A stretch of 64,000 nt of DNA from Brevibacillus sedimenti (GTDB lineage Bacteria; Bacillota; Bacilli; Brevibacillales; Brevibacillaceae). Within the stretch, counting starts at the first letter, position 1; each line of letters opens with the position of its first letter. Under the pieces are notes generated by a model. The model saw only the letters and a list, made by a program, of their open reading frames with translations, made no database searches and was not told where the DNA came from. The stretch spans positions 521,501-585,500 of the forward strand of contig NZ_CP064048.1 in assembly GCF_020923495.1 (NCBI RefSeq), given 5' to 3'. Positions 7,654 through 16,359 of the stretch are shown here, one piece after another. The position numbers and the translations under genes were made by a program.

Positions 7654-8583
7654 TTATTTGCCTGCTTCCCGCTTCCGTTCGTAAACCTTCAGATTATTGT
7701 ACACAACTTTGAGCAGCGGCGCGGCCACACCCAGTTCCTCCGCCCGCCGCAGCAGGTAGCCCTGCAGGTGATCCGCTTCCACCGGCAGTCCTTTTTCCAT
7801 GTCGCGCAGCATCGAGGACTTCATTCCGTAGCCCAGATTTTGAAACGTCTTCATCTGCTTCTCGACGATGTCTTCGTCGATCGGGGCATGCAGCGCGCGC
7901 ATCACGGCGGCCGCCTCTTCGGCCAGTTGGCGCGTCAGCTCCATCCCGTAGACGGCATCGCGGATCGGCCCTACCGCTGCGTTCATCAACGTGGTCATGC
8001 CCGACAAGGTGGTGATGAACAGGTACTTGTGCCACATGTCGCGCTGGATGTTGGCGCTCGCCCTGATCGTGGCCGCCGTCCCGGCAAAAGCCCGTTCGAT
8101 CGCGTCCACCCGCTCGCTTCGCCCGCCTTCCCACTCGCCGAACACCGCTTCGTGCGTCGGGCTGGTCTGCACCACATCGCCATCCTCGTTCAGCGTCGTC
8201 TCGATAAAACAGAGACCGCCGAGGACCCGCTCCCGTCCAAAGCGCGCCCATAACTGCTCCATGTGGGCAATCCCGTTCAAGAGCGGTATCACCACCGTCT
8301 GTTCGCCCACGTACGGAGCAATCGACTCCAGGCTGTCGTCCAGATGATAGGCCTTGTTGGACAGGATCACCACGTCAAAGGGCCCTGCTGCTTCACCTGC
8401 GACGATCAACTGCGGTTGGTCGAGATGAATGTCGCCGTGCACGCTATGTACGCGCAGGCCCCGCTTCAACAGCTGTTCCTGCCGACGTTTTCGCACGAGG
8501 AAGGTAACATTTTCCCCTTTTTCCGCCAATCGGGCGCCAAAATAACCGCCCACCGCACCTGCTCCCAAGACCAATACGTTCAT
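7654..8583 (-). CDS. panE: 2-dehydropantoate 2-reductase
   Basis: This 309-residue enzyme reduces ketopantoate to pantoate with NADPH for coenzyme A synthesis. The N-terminal Rossmann motif is VLVLGAGAVGGYFGARLAEKG. The active region LSNKAYHLDDSLESIAPYV contains the conserved lysine, and KYLFITTLSGMTTLMNAAVG contains the second catalytic lysine region. ATG 8583 is chosen because GGGGAGG sits eight bases upstream; the ATG two codons earlier is too close to it. Several panE-like paralogues exist in Bacillales, so the exact 2-oxoacid substrate is inferred. Confidence 0.87.
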   Translation of the reverse strand: MNVLVLGAGAVGGYFGARLAEKGENVTFLVRKRRQEQLLKRGLRVHSVHGDIHLDQPQLIVAGEAAGPFDVVILSNKAYHLDDSLESIAPYVGEQTVVIPLLNGIAHMEQLWARFGRERVLGGLCFIETTLNEDGDVVQTSPTHEAVFGEWEGGRSERVDAIERAFAGTAATIRASANIQRDMWHKYLFITTLSGMTTLMNAAVGPIRDAVYGMELTRQLAEEAAAVMRALHAPIDEDIVEKQMKTFQNLGYGMKSSMLRDMEKGLPVEADHLQGYLLRRAEELGVAAPLLKVVYNNLKVYERKREAGK

Positions 8584-8666
8584 CCGCATTTCCTCCCCAT
8601 CTTAGTTCAAAATAGTCTGTCTCCATTCTAATAAAACGGAAGCTGATGCGATACCCCGCACTATTA

Positions 8667-8683
8667 TGTAATAAAACCTAACA
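8667..8683. promoter_or_regulatory. GlnR/TnrA box upstream of glnA
   Basis: TGTAATAAAACCTAACA matches TGTNA-N7-TNACA exactly. It ends 19 bases before the -35 hexamer of the glutamine synthetase promoter, a position compatible with nitrogen control by GlnR or TnrA. Confidence 0.7.
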
Positions 8684-8702
8684 TTATGCGTCATAAAACC
8701 TA

Positions 8703-8732
8703 TTGACAGCGCAAAAATCCAAACACTATAAT
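8703..8732 (+). promoter_or_regulatory. SigA promoter of glnA
   Basis: TTGACA (8703-8708) and TATAAT (8727-8732), both perfect, are separated by 18 bases. They lie about 70 bases before the glnA start. Confidence 0.85.
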
Positions 8733-8804
8733 CGCTAATATGAAATTAAAAATCGAACATTAACACAAATTTCACCTAAGAATATTCGTCATGGAGTGAT
8801 CAAA

Positions 8805-10223
8805 ATGGATATGAAATCAGTTCTTTCCCTGATTGAATCAGAAAACATCGAATATGTTGACTTTCGCATCGTCGACCTGTCCGGCCGCCAGCATCATGTG
8901 ACCATCCCCGCCTATGCGGTTGACGAAGGGACCTTCCTCAACGGCGTCGCCTTTGACGGCTCCAGCCTGGTTGGGTATAAAGGCATCGAAGACAGCGACA
9001 TGGTGGCGATGCCCGACCCCGCCAGCGCATTTATCGACCCGTTTGTCGAAGCGAAAACGCTGAACATCGTCTGCGACATTTACAATCCCGACGGCACACC
9101 CTACGAACGCGACCCGCGCGGCATCGCCCTGAAGGCGGAACGCTACCTGAAACAGACAGGCCTGGCCACCGACGCCTACTTCGGGCCGGAATCGGAATTT
9201 TTCCTGTTTGACAACGTCCGCTACGCTTCCGGACCGTCCGGTTCCTTCTTCCATATCGACTCCGAGGAAGCGTTCTGGAACACCGGGAAGGAAGGGCAAA
9301 ACCTCGGCTACAAGGTGCGCAACAAGGGCGGCTACTTCCCCGTGCAGCCGACTGACACACAGGTGGACATCCGCAATGAGATGTGCACACTCATGACCCA
9401 AGCCGGCCTGAAAGTGGAGCGCCATCACCACGAGGTGGCCACTGCCGGGCAAGCGGAAATCAACTTCCGCTTTGACACCCTGACGCGCACGGCTGACAAC
9501 CTGCTGCTGTTCAAGTACATCGTCCGCAACGTGGCGGCCAAACACGGCAAGACGGCCACCTTCATGCCGAAACCGATCGTCGGCGACAACGGCAGCGGCA
9601 TGCACGTGCATCAAAGCCTGTTTGACGGCGAGCGACCGCTCTTCTACGAAAAAGGCGGCTACGCCAACCTGAGCCAAATGGCGCTCTATTACATTGGCGG
9701 CATCCTGTATCACGCCCCGGCCCTGATTGCGCTGACCAATCCGAGCACCAACTCGTTCAAACGGCTGGTGCCCGGCTATGAAGCGCCGGTCAACCTGGTC
9801 TTCTCCAAAGGGAACCGCTCCGCTGCCATCCGCATCCCGGTGGCTGCCATGACGCCGAAAGCGGCTCGCATCGAGTTTCGCACCCCGGACTCCACGGCGA
9901 ATCCGTACCTGGCCTTTGCCGCCATGCTGATGGCCGGTCTGGACGGAATCAAGCGCGGGCTTGATCCGCGCGAACTGGGATTCGGGCCGGTTGACCGCAA
10001 CATCTACGACCTCACCGATGCAGAAAAACATGAGATCAAGAGCGCACCCGGCTCGCTGGAAGAAGCGCTGAACGCGCTGGAACGCGACCACGACTTCCTG
10101 CTGGAGGGCGGCGTCTTCACTCACGACGTGATCGAAACCTGGATCGCCCTCAAGCGCGACGAAATCCAACAAGTGGAGCGCACCGTCAATCCGAAGGAAT
10201 ACGAACTGTACTACGATCTGTAA
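8805..10223 (+). CDS. glnA: Type I glutamine synthetase, beta-like (adenylylatable form)
   Basis: This 472-residue enzyme joins ammonia to glutamate with ATP. Landmarks are FDGSSLVGYKGIEDSDM, the FGPESEFFLFD metal site, NGSGMHVHQSLF, and NLVFSKGNRSAAIRIP. The length, the inserted block around residues 140-175, and the NIYDL motif with Tyr401 followed by GSLEEALNALERD match GSI-beta enzymes of Proteobacteria, where this Tyr is adenylylated. Bacillales normally carry the shorter GSI-alpha. ATG 8805 follows GGAG at eight bases; a GTG three codons earlier is less well placed. It has its own strong promoter with a GlnR/TnrA box and a strong terminator, so it is a single-gene unit. No adenylyltransferase gene is present in the window. 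Confidence 0.93.
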   Translation: MDMKSVLSLIESENIEYVDFRIVDLSGRQHHVTIPAYAVDEGTFLNGVAFDGSSLVGYKGIEDSDMVAMPDPASAFIDPFVEAKTLNIVCDIYNPDGTPYERDPRGIALKAERYLKQTGLATDAYFGPESEFFLFDNVRYASGPSGSFFHIDSEEAFWNTGKEGQNLGYKVRNKGGYFPVQPTDTQVDIRNEMCTLMTQAGLKVERHHHEVATAGQAEINFRFDTLTRTADNLLLFKYIVRNVAAKHGKTATFMPKPIVGDNGSGMHVHQSLFDGERPLFYEKGGYANLSQMALYYIGGILYHAPALIALTNPSTNSFKRLVPGYEAPVNLVFSKGNRSAAIRIPVAAMTPKAARIEFRTPDSTANPYLAFAAMLMAGLDGIKRGLDPRELGFGPVDRNIYDLTDAEKHEIKSAPGSLEEALNALERDHDFLLEGGVFTHDVIETWIALKRDEIQQVERTVNPKEYELYYDL

Positions 10224-10297
10224 GCCAAGCGCTCGGGCAATCCTCCAATCTGGAACCGCGAGAAACCGAATCCGCCGCAAATACAGAAGCAACAAAA

Positions 10298-10322
10298 AGA
10301 CCGAGGCATTGTGCCTCGGTCT
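10298..10322 (+). terminator. glnA terminator hairpin
   Basis: A perfect 11-bp stem, AGACCGAGGCA/TGCCTCGGTCT, with a three-base loop lies 75 bases after glnA. It is followed directly by partial repeat copy B in place of a clean T run. Confidence 0.75.
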
Positions 10323-10440
10323 CAGTTTGTTTGCAGGCAAAATCAGTCATGTGTGATGGTGCCCGCTCGCTCTCTTGACAACCAGCAAAGTAGTCGAATG
10401 CGTCCGCTCCAAAACGCGACGCGGATAAGGGGCAAACAAC
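10323..10440 (+). repeat. Partial copy B of the dispersed structured repeat
   Basis: The segment begins with CAG directly after the glnA hairpin and contains the GCCCGCTCGCTCTCTTGAC block and ACCAGCAAAG. It also has GTCCGCTCCAAAACG and GACGCGG, in the same order as the full copies at 45741 and 47196. It stops two bases before the cbiO stop codon, so the right arm is missing. Confidence 0.7.
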
Positions 10441-10441
10441 G

Positions 10442-11281
10442 CTACAACAAACGCAGCCGCTCCGCCAGCTCGCCCGTCGTCTTGGGCAGGCCGGGGCCGA
10501 GCCGTTCTTTCACATGGCCGGGAAGGGATTCCCACAGTTCCAGCACGGCGGGCCGTTTGAACTGCAAAACCTCCAGGATGTCCCGACGGGCAAAGACACG
10601 CTCCGGCTCCCCTGCCAGCACAAGCCGCCCCGCATCCATCACAAACACCCAGTCCGCCCAGGCGTATGCGAAATCCAGGTCATGCGTCGCCATTACAATT
10701 GTCGTGCCTGCTGCGTGGATGCGCTCCAACTGACGGACAAAGGCCTCCGTCTGCCACGGGTCCAGGTAGGACGTCGGCTCATCCAGCAGCAGCAGTTCCG
10801 GTTCCATCACCATCACGCCGGCCAGGGCCACCCTCCGCTTCTGGCCGAGACTCAGATGATGCACCGGAGTGTCAGCCCACTCACTCAGGCCGAATGCCTC
10901 CAGTGTCCGCCGCACTTTTTCCCTGATCTCCGCTTCCGGCAGATGGAGATTGCACAGCCCGTACGACACATCCTCGGCGACAGTGGCAGCGATCAACTGC
11001 TGCTCCGGGTCCTGAAACACAAGCCCTACGTTTCGTTTGAGCGCCTGCAGATCTGCCCGCCGCGAACTGATCGGCACGCCTTTCCACAGGACCTGTCCCT
11101 TGTGCGGGCGAAAAATGCCGTTTGCATGCAAAAACAGCGTCGACTTGCCGCAGCCGTTGCGGCCGAGCAGCGCACATCGCCGGCCTGCCGGCACGGCCAT
11201 TGTCACGCCGTTGAGCGCAGGCTGAGCGGCGCCCGGATAGGTGTAATGCACATCGGCAAACTCAAGCACATGCGTTGTCAC
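10442..11281 (-). CDS. cbiO: Cobalt ECF transporter ATPase
   Basis: This 279-residue ABC ATPase energises cobalt uptake. Walker A is GRNGCGKST, the Q-loop region is VFQDPEQQL, the signature is LSLGQKRRVALAGVM, and Walker B is LLLLDEPTSYLDP. The Q-loop wording FQDPEQQ is typical of ECF-type ATPases. It is the last gene of cbiMNQO, four bases after cbiQ. The operon is preceded by a cobalamin riboswitch, which fixes the substrate as cobalt better than the protein alone. Confidence 0.93.
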   Translation of the reverse strand: MTTHVLEFADVHYTYPGAAQPALNGVTMAVPAGRRCALLGRNGCGKSTLFLHANGIFRPHKGQVLWKGVPISSRRADLQALKRNVGLVFQDPEQQLIAATVAEDVSYGLCNLHLPEAEIREKVRRTLEAFGLSEWADTPVHHLSLGQKRRVALAGVMVMEPELLLLDEPTSYLDPWQTEAFVRQLERIHAAGTTIVMATHDLDFAYAWADWVFVMDAGRLVLAGEPERVFARRDILEVLQFKRPAVLELWESLPGHVKERLGPGLPKTTGELAERLRLL

Positions 11282-11284
11282 GTC

Positions 11285-12076
11285 TCATCCTCCGATCCAC
11301 CATTCCCATGCCGCCAGCAGCACGCATCCGACCAGTGCCTCCCGTTCGTGCCGCTTGGAGCGGACATGTGTTGACAGGCTGACGACGCGAAAGTCCTCCG
11401 TGAAACCTCGCGCCATCATGCCCAGGTACAGCTGCCGATACCGGAGCATCGCACGTGCAAACAGCCGGCTGACCAACCTGCCGGTGTCGCGGAGCGCCGC
11501 GCGAATCCCCTGATAGCCGCCCCTCGCGATTTGCGCGGTCCGCAGCCAGGCTGCCGTTTCCAGAAACACAAACCCCAGACGGTACATAAGCATCACCAGA
11601 TCGGTCAGCACCGCCGGCAGGCCGATGCGGCGCAGCACCTGGAGCAGTTCGGCAAACGGCACGGTAAAGAGCACGAAATACAAGCAGGACAGTGCCGCGA
11701 GGGAACGGCACATGAGGGTCACTGCCCGGGCGACGCCGTCCGTGGTCACATAGATCACCCAGCCTCCCCACTGCCAGGCGGCCAGGACATTGGCGCCGCT
11801 GCTCCACCCGGACGAAGGCGCCGCTTCCACCAACAGGGCCGGCATTCCCGCGGCCAGAAACGAACATGCGAGAACGAGCCCGACCAGGTAGACGCGCCAG
11901 GGAATGCGGGCGTAGGCGACAATCCAGATGCTGATCCAGACAAAGGCGGCAATCTGCACGGGCGGATGGCTGACCAGGACGATCAACATCAGCGCCACGG
12001 CAAACAGCAGCTTGCAGCCGGGGGACAGGCGGCGCAGCCGGTTGGTGTAGGCGAGCGTATCCAACTGGTCGATCAT
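11285..12076 (-). CDS. cbiQ: Cobalt ECF transporter T component
   Basis: This 263-residue membrane protein couples the ATPase to the substrate-binding unit. It has several hydrophobic helices (LLFAVALMLIVLVSH, VYLVGLVLACSFLAAG) and the C-terminal T-component coupling region with LRDTGRLVSRLFARAMLRYRQLYLGMMARGF, the Ala-Arg-Gly helix that contacts CbiO. The start overlaps the cbiN stop by four bases (ATGA), showing translational coupling. Confidence 0.9.
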   Translation of the reverse strand: MIDQLDTLAYTNRLRRLSPGCKLLFAVALMLIVLVSHPPVQIAAFVWISIWIVAYARIPWRVYLVGLVLACSFLAAGMPALLVEAAPSSGWSSGANVLAAWQWGGWVIYVTTDGVARAVTLMCRSLAALSCLYFVLFTVPFAELLQVLRRIGLPAVLTDLVMLMYRLGFVFLETAAWLRTAQIARGGYQGIRAALRDTGRLVSRLFARAMLRYRQLYLGMMARGFTEDFRVVSLSTHVRSKRHEREALVGCVLLAAWEWWIGG

Positions 12077-12360
12077 TGTTCTTTGCCGTTGTTCAACCGA
12101 CCCCGGTACAGGCCGATTGCATATCCGATAAATCCGGCGCCCAGCGCGGCCTGCACGGCAAACAGCAGGCTTTCCGTCTCGCCGCCCGGCGGCTCCACAA
12201 GCGGCTGGAACCAGGGCTCATAGTCGGGGGCCACTTCTTTGATCGCTTCTTCCGCCGCGCCGTCCGCTCCGCCAAACTCCGAATCTTTCACCAATATCAG
12301 CGGCAGCACGGCCAACAACGCCACCAGCAGCAACAGCACCCAGTTTGACCAGCGTTTCAC
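12073..12360 (-). CDS. cbiN: Cobalt transport accessory protein CbiN
   Basis: This 95-residue protein has two membrane helices (VLLLLVALLAVLPLILV and LLFAVQAALGAGFIGYAIGLY) with the acidic outer segment SEFGGADGAAEEAI and YEPWFQPL between them. This is the standard CbiN pattern. CbiN works with CbiM as the minimal cobalt-binding unit. The gene starts on the base after the cbiM stop. Confidence 0.9.
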   Translation of the reverse strand: MKRWSNWVLLLLVALLAVLPLILVKDSEFGGADGAAEEAIKEVAPDYEPWFQPLVEPPGGETESLLFAVQAALGAGFIGYAIGLYRGRLNNGKEQ

Positions 12361-13122
12361 TTACATCCCCTCCCGTTTGAGCAGCGGCAGTTGCGACAGT
12401 TCTTTTGCATTGTACGACTGCAGCCAGTTCCAGACGAGCACCGTCAGCAGTCCCTCGCTTACGGCCAGCGGCACCTGCGTCAGCGCGAAGATGCCGGCAA
12501 ATTTGGCGAACGAGGCGGCGACACCACCGGATGCTGCCGGAAACGCCAGCGCCAGCTGCAGTGACGTCACCACGTACGTGGTCAGGTCGGCCAGGGCAGC
12601 CGCCAGAAACACTGCCACCCGCTGGCCGCCGTTGGCCCGCAGCACCAGCCGATACACCCCGTAGGCCACAAACGGCCCGACCACTGCCATGGAAAACGCG
12701 TTGGCCCCCAGCGTGGTCAAGCCGCCGTGGGCGAGCAGCAGGGCCTGGAACAGCAGCACCAGGGTGCCCAGCACCGACATGACCAGCGGACCGAACAGGA
12801 TGGCTCCCAGGCCGGTCCCGGTCGGGTGGGAACTGCTCCCGGTCACAGACGGAATTTTCAATGCAGACAGAACAAAGGCAAACGCCCCCGCCACCCCCAG
12901 CAGCAGCTTCAACTCGGGGTTATCCTGGACCAGCCGCTTGATGGAGCGCAGGCCCAGCAGGAAAAAGGGCAGAAACGCGGCCCACCAGAACAGCGCCCAC
13001 TCCACCGGCAAAAAGCCTTCCATGATGTGCATGGCGTGTCCGGTCTCCGGCTCATTCAGCAGAAAGTACATGACAAATCCGGTCACAAGCATTCCGCTCA
13101 TCAACGAACGCGAACGGCTCAT
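12361..13122 (-). CDS. cbiM: Cobalt ECF transporter substrate-binding membrane protein
   Basis: This 253-residue protein has a cleavable N-terminal segment ending [11 protein letters not shown]. After cleavage, Met-His-Ile-Met provides the N-terminal metal ligands of CbiM. The conserved [18 protein letters not shown] and [16 protein letters not shown] regions are present. ATG 13122 is chosen because GAGAGG precedes it by seven bases. It is the first gene after the cobalamin riboswitch and a hairpin terminator, so transcription should fall when cobalamin is plentiful. Confidence 0.93.
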   Translation of the reverse strand: MSRSRSLMSGMLVTGFVMYFLLNEPETGHAMHIMEGFLPVEWALFWWAAFLPFFLLGLRSIKRLVQDNPELKLLLGVAGAFAFVLSALKIPSVTGSSSHPTGTGLGAILFGPLVMSVLGTLVLLFQALLLAHGGLTTLGANAFSMAVVGPFVAYGVYRLVLRANGGQRVAVFLAAALADLTTYVVTSLQLALAFPAASGGVAASFAKFAGIFALTQVPLAVSEGLLTVLVWNWLQSYNAKELSQLPLLKREGM

Positions 13123-13163
13123 CGAGCATCCTCTCCCTATCTGGTTCGACATCCAACGTCCAA

Positions 13164-13191
13164 GAAAAAAACTCATCCGGCCGGATGAGCT
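13164..13191 (-). terminator. Riboswitch-linked terminator before cbiM
   Basis: On the minus strand GCTCATCCGG pairs with CCGGATGAGT, followed by a run of seven T (13170-13164). It lies between the cobalamin aptamer and the cbiM start, so transcription attenuation is the likely mechanism. Confidence 0.85.
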
Positions 13192-13284
13192 TTGCGCAAT
13201 GTGAATAGACGACTACTTCCTCAAACAAAACAGTCGTACTGCCTGGGCTCACCTCTCCTTTCCTCGAAGGCTGTTGGGTGCGGC

Positions 13285-13451
13285 AGCTAGGTAGGTCTCC
13301 TGGCTTCCAGATCATCACGCTCTTTTGCCTTCCCCGTCCGGCGAGCGGCGAGTGGCCTGTCAAAAGAGAATTCCCTGGTTACAGTGGCGGGACCGCTCGG
13401 GATTTTCACCCGATTCCCTGTTACCCCTTATCCGCATAAGGGCACCTAGCT
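13285..13451 (-). ncRNA. Cobalamin riboswitch
   Basis: On the minus strand the aptamer opens with AGCTAGGT (13451-13444) and closes with the complementary ACCTAGCT (13292-13285), an exact 8-bp P1 helix. Inside are the hallmark GGGAATCGGGTGAAAATCCC segment, the B12 box GCCACTG (13388-13382) and AGCCAGGAGACC. Together with the downstream terminator it controls cbiMNQO. The family identification is firm; the ligand form (adenosyl- or methylcobalamin) is not readable. Confidence 0.95.
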
Positions 13452-13555
13452 CCGTTGTATTCGGTTTTTTTCCTTTCCATCTTGGACGTTTGCGTCCATT
13501 ATAAACGAGCCCCGCGAAAGCAAAAGAGGGGAGAATCGTCTCCGAGGTGCGCTAT

Positions 13556-14644
13556 CTATCGTGCGTCCACGCCTACCGCGTCGCTGATGCGGGCAAACCC
13601 GTCCTTCTTCAACAGCTGCACCAGCCGTTTGTTAATCTGCCGCGCAATACCCGGCCCGCGGTAGATCATTCCCGTGTACACCTGCACCAGGCTGGCGCCG
13701 GCGCGAATCTTGCGGTAGGCGTCGTCACCGGTGAAGATGCCGCCCACTCCGATGATCGGCACCTTGTCCCCCACTTCCTGGTAAATTTCTCTCACCCAGG
13801 CGGTGGACCGCTCCTCCAGCGGCTTTCCGCTCAAGCCGCCCACTTCTTCTGCGTACGGGTGGTTTTCCACCCCATCACGGGACAGTGTGGTGTTGGTGGC
13901 GATGATGCCGGCCGCCCCTTCGGCCACCGCGGCCCTGACCACGTCACTCATCTGCTCGTCCGCCATGTCGGGCGATACCTTCACCAGGATCGGCTTCGCC
14001 TTGGCGCCGCGCATCTCCAGTTCGGCCGCCTTGGCCTTCACTTCGCGGAGAATGGACCGCAGGCTGTTGGCCTCCTGCAAGTCGCGCAGGTTGGGCGTGT
14101 TGGGCGAGCTGACGTTGATCACAAAATAATGGCCGTACGAATAGAGCAGGTCCAGGCACTTGCTGTAGTCGGAAGCCGCTTCTTCATTGGGCGTCAGCTT
14201 GTTCTTGCCGATGTTGATGCCGATCGGGATGTCGGCATAGGCGTAGTCCAACAGGTTTTGCGAGGCGGTGTAGGCGCCGTAATTGTTGAACCCCATGCGG
14301 TTAATGACCGCCTGCTTCTCCGGCAGGCGGAACAGCCGCGGCTGCGGATTGCCCGGTTGTCCCTGCGGCGTGATTGTGCCCACTTCCACGAATCCAAAGC
14401 CCAGCGAAGCCAACGCGTGATAGACTTCGGCGTTTTTGTCAAATCCGGCGGCCAGGCCGACTGGATTGGGAAAGCGAATGCCCCAGAGCGTTGTCTCCAG
14501 ACGTTCGTCGCGGAACTGATACACCATCTTCAGGATGCTTTTGCCCGGTGCGGAGTTTTCCACTGACCGGAGCAGGTGTATGGTCTTCTCATGCGCTTCT
14601 TCTGCGCTCATCTTAAACAGGAATTTTTTGACCAGTTGATACAT
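13556..14644 (-). CDS. pyrD: Dihydroorotate dehydrogenase (quinone), class 2
   Basis: This 362-residue membrane-associated FMN enzyme oxidises dihydroorotate to orotate with quinone in pyrimidine synthesis. Class 2 is shown by the N-terminal helical extension (YQLVKKFLFKMSAEEAHEKTI). The catalytic serine motif is NVSSPNTPNLRDLQ, with NRMGFNNYG, NIGKNK and GVGGIFTGDDA as further landmarks. Bacillus subtilis itself uses a class 1B PyrD with PyrK, so this form is informative for taxonomy. ATG 14644 follows GAGGAG. It stands apart from other pyr genes here. Confidence 0.93.
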   Translation of the reverse strand: MYQLVKKFLFKMSAEEAHEKTIHLLRSVENSAPGKSILKMVYQFRDERLETTLWGIRFPNPVGLAAGFDKNAEVYHALASLGFGFVEVGTITPQGQPGNPQPRLFRLPEKQAVINRMGFNNYGAYTASQNLLDYAYADIPIGINIGKNKLTPNEEAASDYSKCLDLLYSYGHYFVINVSSPNTPNLRDLQEANSLRSILREVKAKAAELEMRGAKAKPILVKVSPDMADEQMSDVVRAAVAEGAAGIIATNTTLSRDGVENHPYAEEVGGLSGKPLEERSTAWVREIYQEVGDKVPIIGVGGIFTGDDAYRKIRAGASLVQVYTGMIYRGPGIARQINKRLVQLLKKDGFARISDAVGVDAR

Positions 14645-14893
14645 CACTGCACTCCTCACTCGTTCTACTGCCTAGTAGCATACCATATTTGCAAAAGGGT
14701 GCGCACTACGAGAGAAGTACCCTTTCCCTTCGGTTACGGAAAAACTTCTGCCGCGATACGAGGATAGACCCTGGTCCATTGGCAGCAGACGGCTGTTTCG
14801 GTTCCTACTCCTCCCGTCTGCAGGCAGCCGGCCCCTCTAGCAACTAGTATCCTCATTCCCTATGCCTGTATTCTCTTAAACCCGATCTCCCGA
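14645..14893. other. Intergenic stretch upstream of pyrD, downstream of the intron
   Basis: The stretch holds the pyrD ribosome binding site and an inverted repeat GCAGACGG/CCGTCTGC near 14787-14821. No gene or recognised RNA was found. It is probably the 3' exon flank of the intron insertion plus the pyrD promoter region. Confidence 0.4.
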
Positions 14894-15573
14894 ATCGAGT
14901 AGGAGGGGGTGGTTAACCCCCGTCCTCTCACACCACCGTACGTACCGACCGGTATACGGCGGTTCACCAAGCTTGACGAAGTGTGAAATATCGCTGTATC
15001 AAACTCATCAGCCCTTGTTGTTGCCAGTAGGCAATACCAAGGGCTTTGTGCATGTGTGGGGATTTTGTTGTCCGCCACGCCCCCTTTCGGGTGTTTGCGA
15101 TTTCCAGTGCTCTGTTGTGAGAAAATCCAAGCGAACGAAGTTCGCGGTACCTCGTACGAACTCGTTTCCACTGCGTCCATAGACAGAGCCGGAGCCTTCG
15201 GCGAATCCATTCCTCTATTCGCAGAAGATGGGTTTTCGCCTCGGCCAGCGCAAAATACCCGATCCATCCCATGAGGTATTGGTTGAGTTTTTGAATCCTC
15301 TCCTGCATGGCCATGCTTCGATGTGGGTTGGTTAATTGGCGAATTCGTCCTTTTAACCGGGTGATCGATTTGGGATGCAGACGTATCCGCGCTTCCTTTC
15401 CCGGAATAAAGCTAAAGCCGAGGAACTTCCGGTTGCACGGGCGGTCCACCGCACTTTTCTGTTGATTTACCTTGAGTTTGTGTCAAGATCAAAAGAAAGC
15501 TCCTCAAAAAAATCAATCGAAAATTCCCCAGTAAGAGTTATTTTATACGCCCCTTAGGGGGCGGAAACAAGGA

Positions 15574-16359
15574 CTACTCCTTTGGGTGTTCTTCATGCCC
15601 TTCTGGTCGGAAGAAACCCGCCTTTTTCTTTTCTTTGATGCGGTAACTTTCCCCCTTGATATTGATTGTGGTGGAATGATGCAGCAAACGATCCAGGATG
15701 GCTGTGGCCAGTATAGAGTCTCCAAAGATTTCTCCCCATGAACCATACGACTTGTTGGAAGTCAGGATGATAGAGCCGGTCTCGTATCGTTCGGAGATGA
15801 TTTGGAAGAAGAAATGGGCTGCCGGTTCGTCCATCTTGCGATAGCCGATCTCATCGATGATCAACAGACGCGGCTTGGTGTACATGCGAATTTTTTGTTT
15901 GATCGTATGGTTCTGATCGGCCTGCTGAAGCGTTTGCACGAGATCATGGGCGGTTGTAAAATACACCGTATACCGCTGCTTAATCGCCTCCAAAGCCAGT
16001 GCAACGGCCAAATGTGTTTTCCCCACACCGGGCGGGCCGAGGAAAATGAGATTCTCCTGGTGCTCGATAAACCGAAGGGTCGCCAGATCCCGGATTCGCC
16101 GTTCATCGATGGATGGTTGGAAACGAAAGTCGAATTGATCCAGGGTCTTGTGAAAGGGCAAGTTGGCTAGACGTGTCCGGGTCCGGATATACCGATCCCA
16201 TTTTGCCGCCAACTCCTCCTGCAGCAGCTTGTCCAGAAATTCCAGATACGATATATTGTGTTTGGAAGCTTCTTCGGCGTGGTGGTGAAGCACCTCGGGA
16301 ATGCGAGTCCATCCGAATTGGTGGAAGGCATCCTCAAGACGTTCTTGCAGCCCAATCAT
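15574..16359 (-). CDS. istB: IS21-family transposition helper ATPase
   Basis: This 261-residue AAA+ protein assembles on DNA and activates the IstA transposase. Walker A is [10 protein letters not shown] and Walker B is [15 protein letters not shown]. Sensor regions [21 protein letters not shown] and [21 protein letters not shown] are typical of IstB. It starts inside the last bases of istA (four-base overlap), as usual for the family, and appears full length. Confidence 0.93.
   Translation of the reverse strand: MIGLQERLEDAFHQFGWTRIPEVLHHHAEEASKHNISYLEFLDKLLQEELAAKWDRYIRTRTRLANLPFHKTLDQFDFRFQPSIDERRIRDLATLRFIEHQENLIFLGPPGVGKTHLAVALALEAIKQRYTVYFTTAHDLVQTLQQADQNHTIKQKIRMYTKPRLLIIDEIGYRKMDEPAAHFFFQIISERYETGSIILTSNKSYGSWGEIFGDSILATAILDRLLHHSTTINIKGESYRIKEKKKAGFFRPEGHEEHPKE

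Noticed and set aside
9..10440. Partial repeats A and B as independent terminators only
   Set aside because: The hairpins alone could be terminators, but the ordered similarity to copies C and D downstream of each hairpin shows element remnants.
14645..14893. A possible T-box or pyr attenuator before pyrD
   Set aside because: No T-box core sequence or PyrR-binding loop was found; only an isolated inverted repeat is present.
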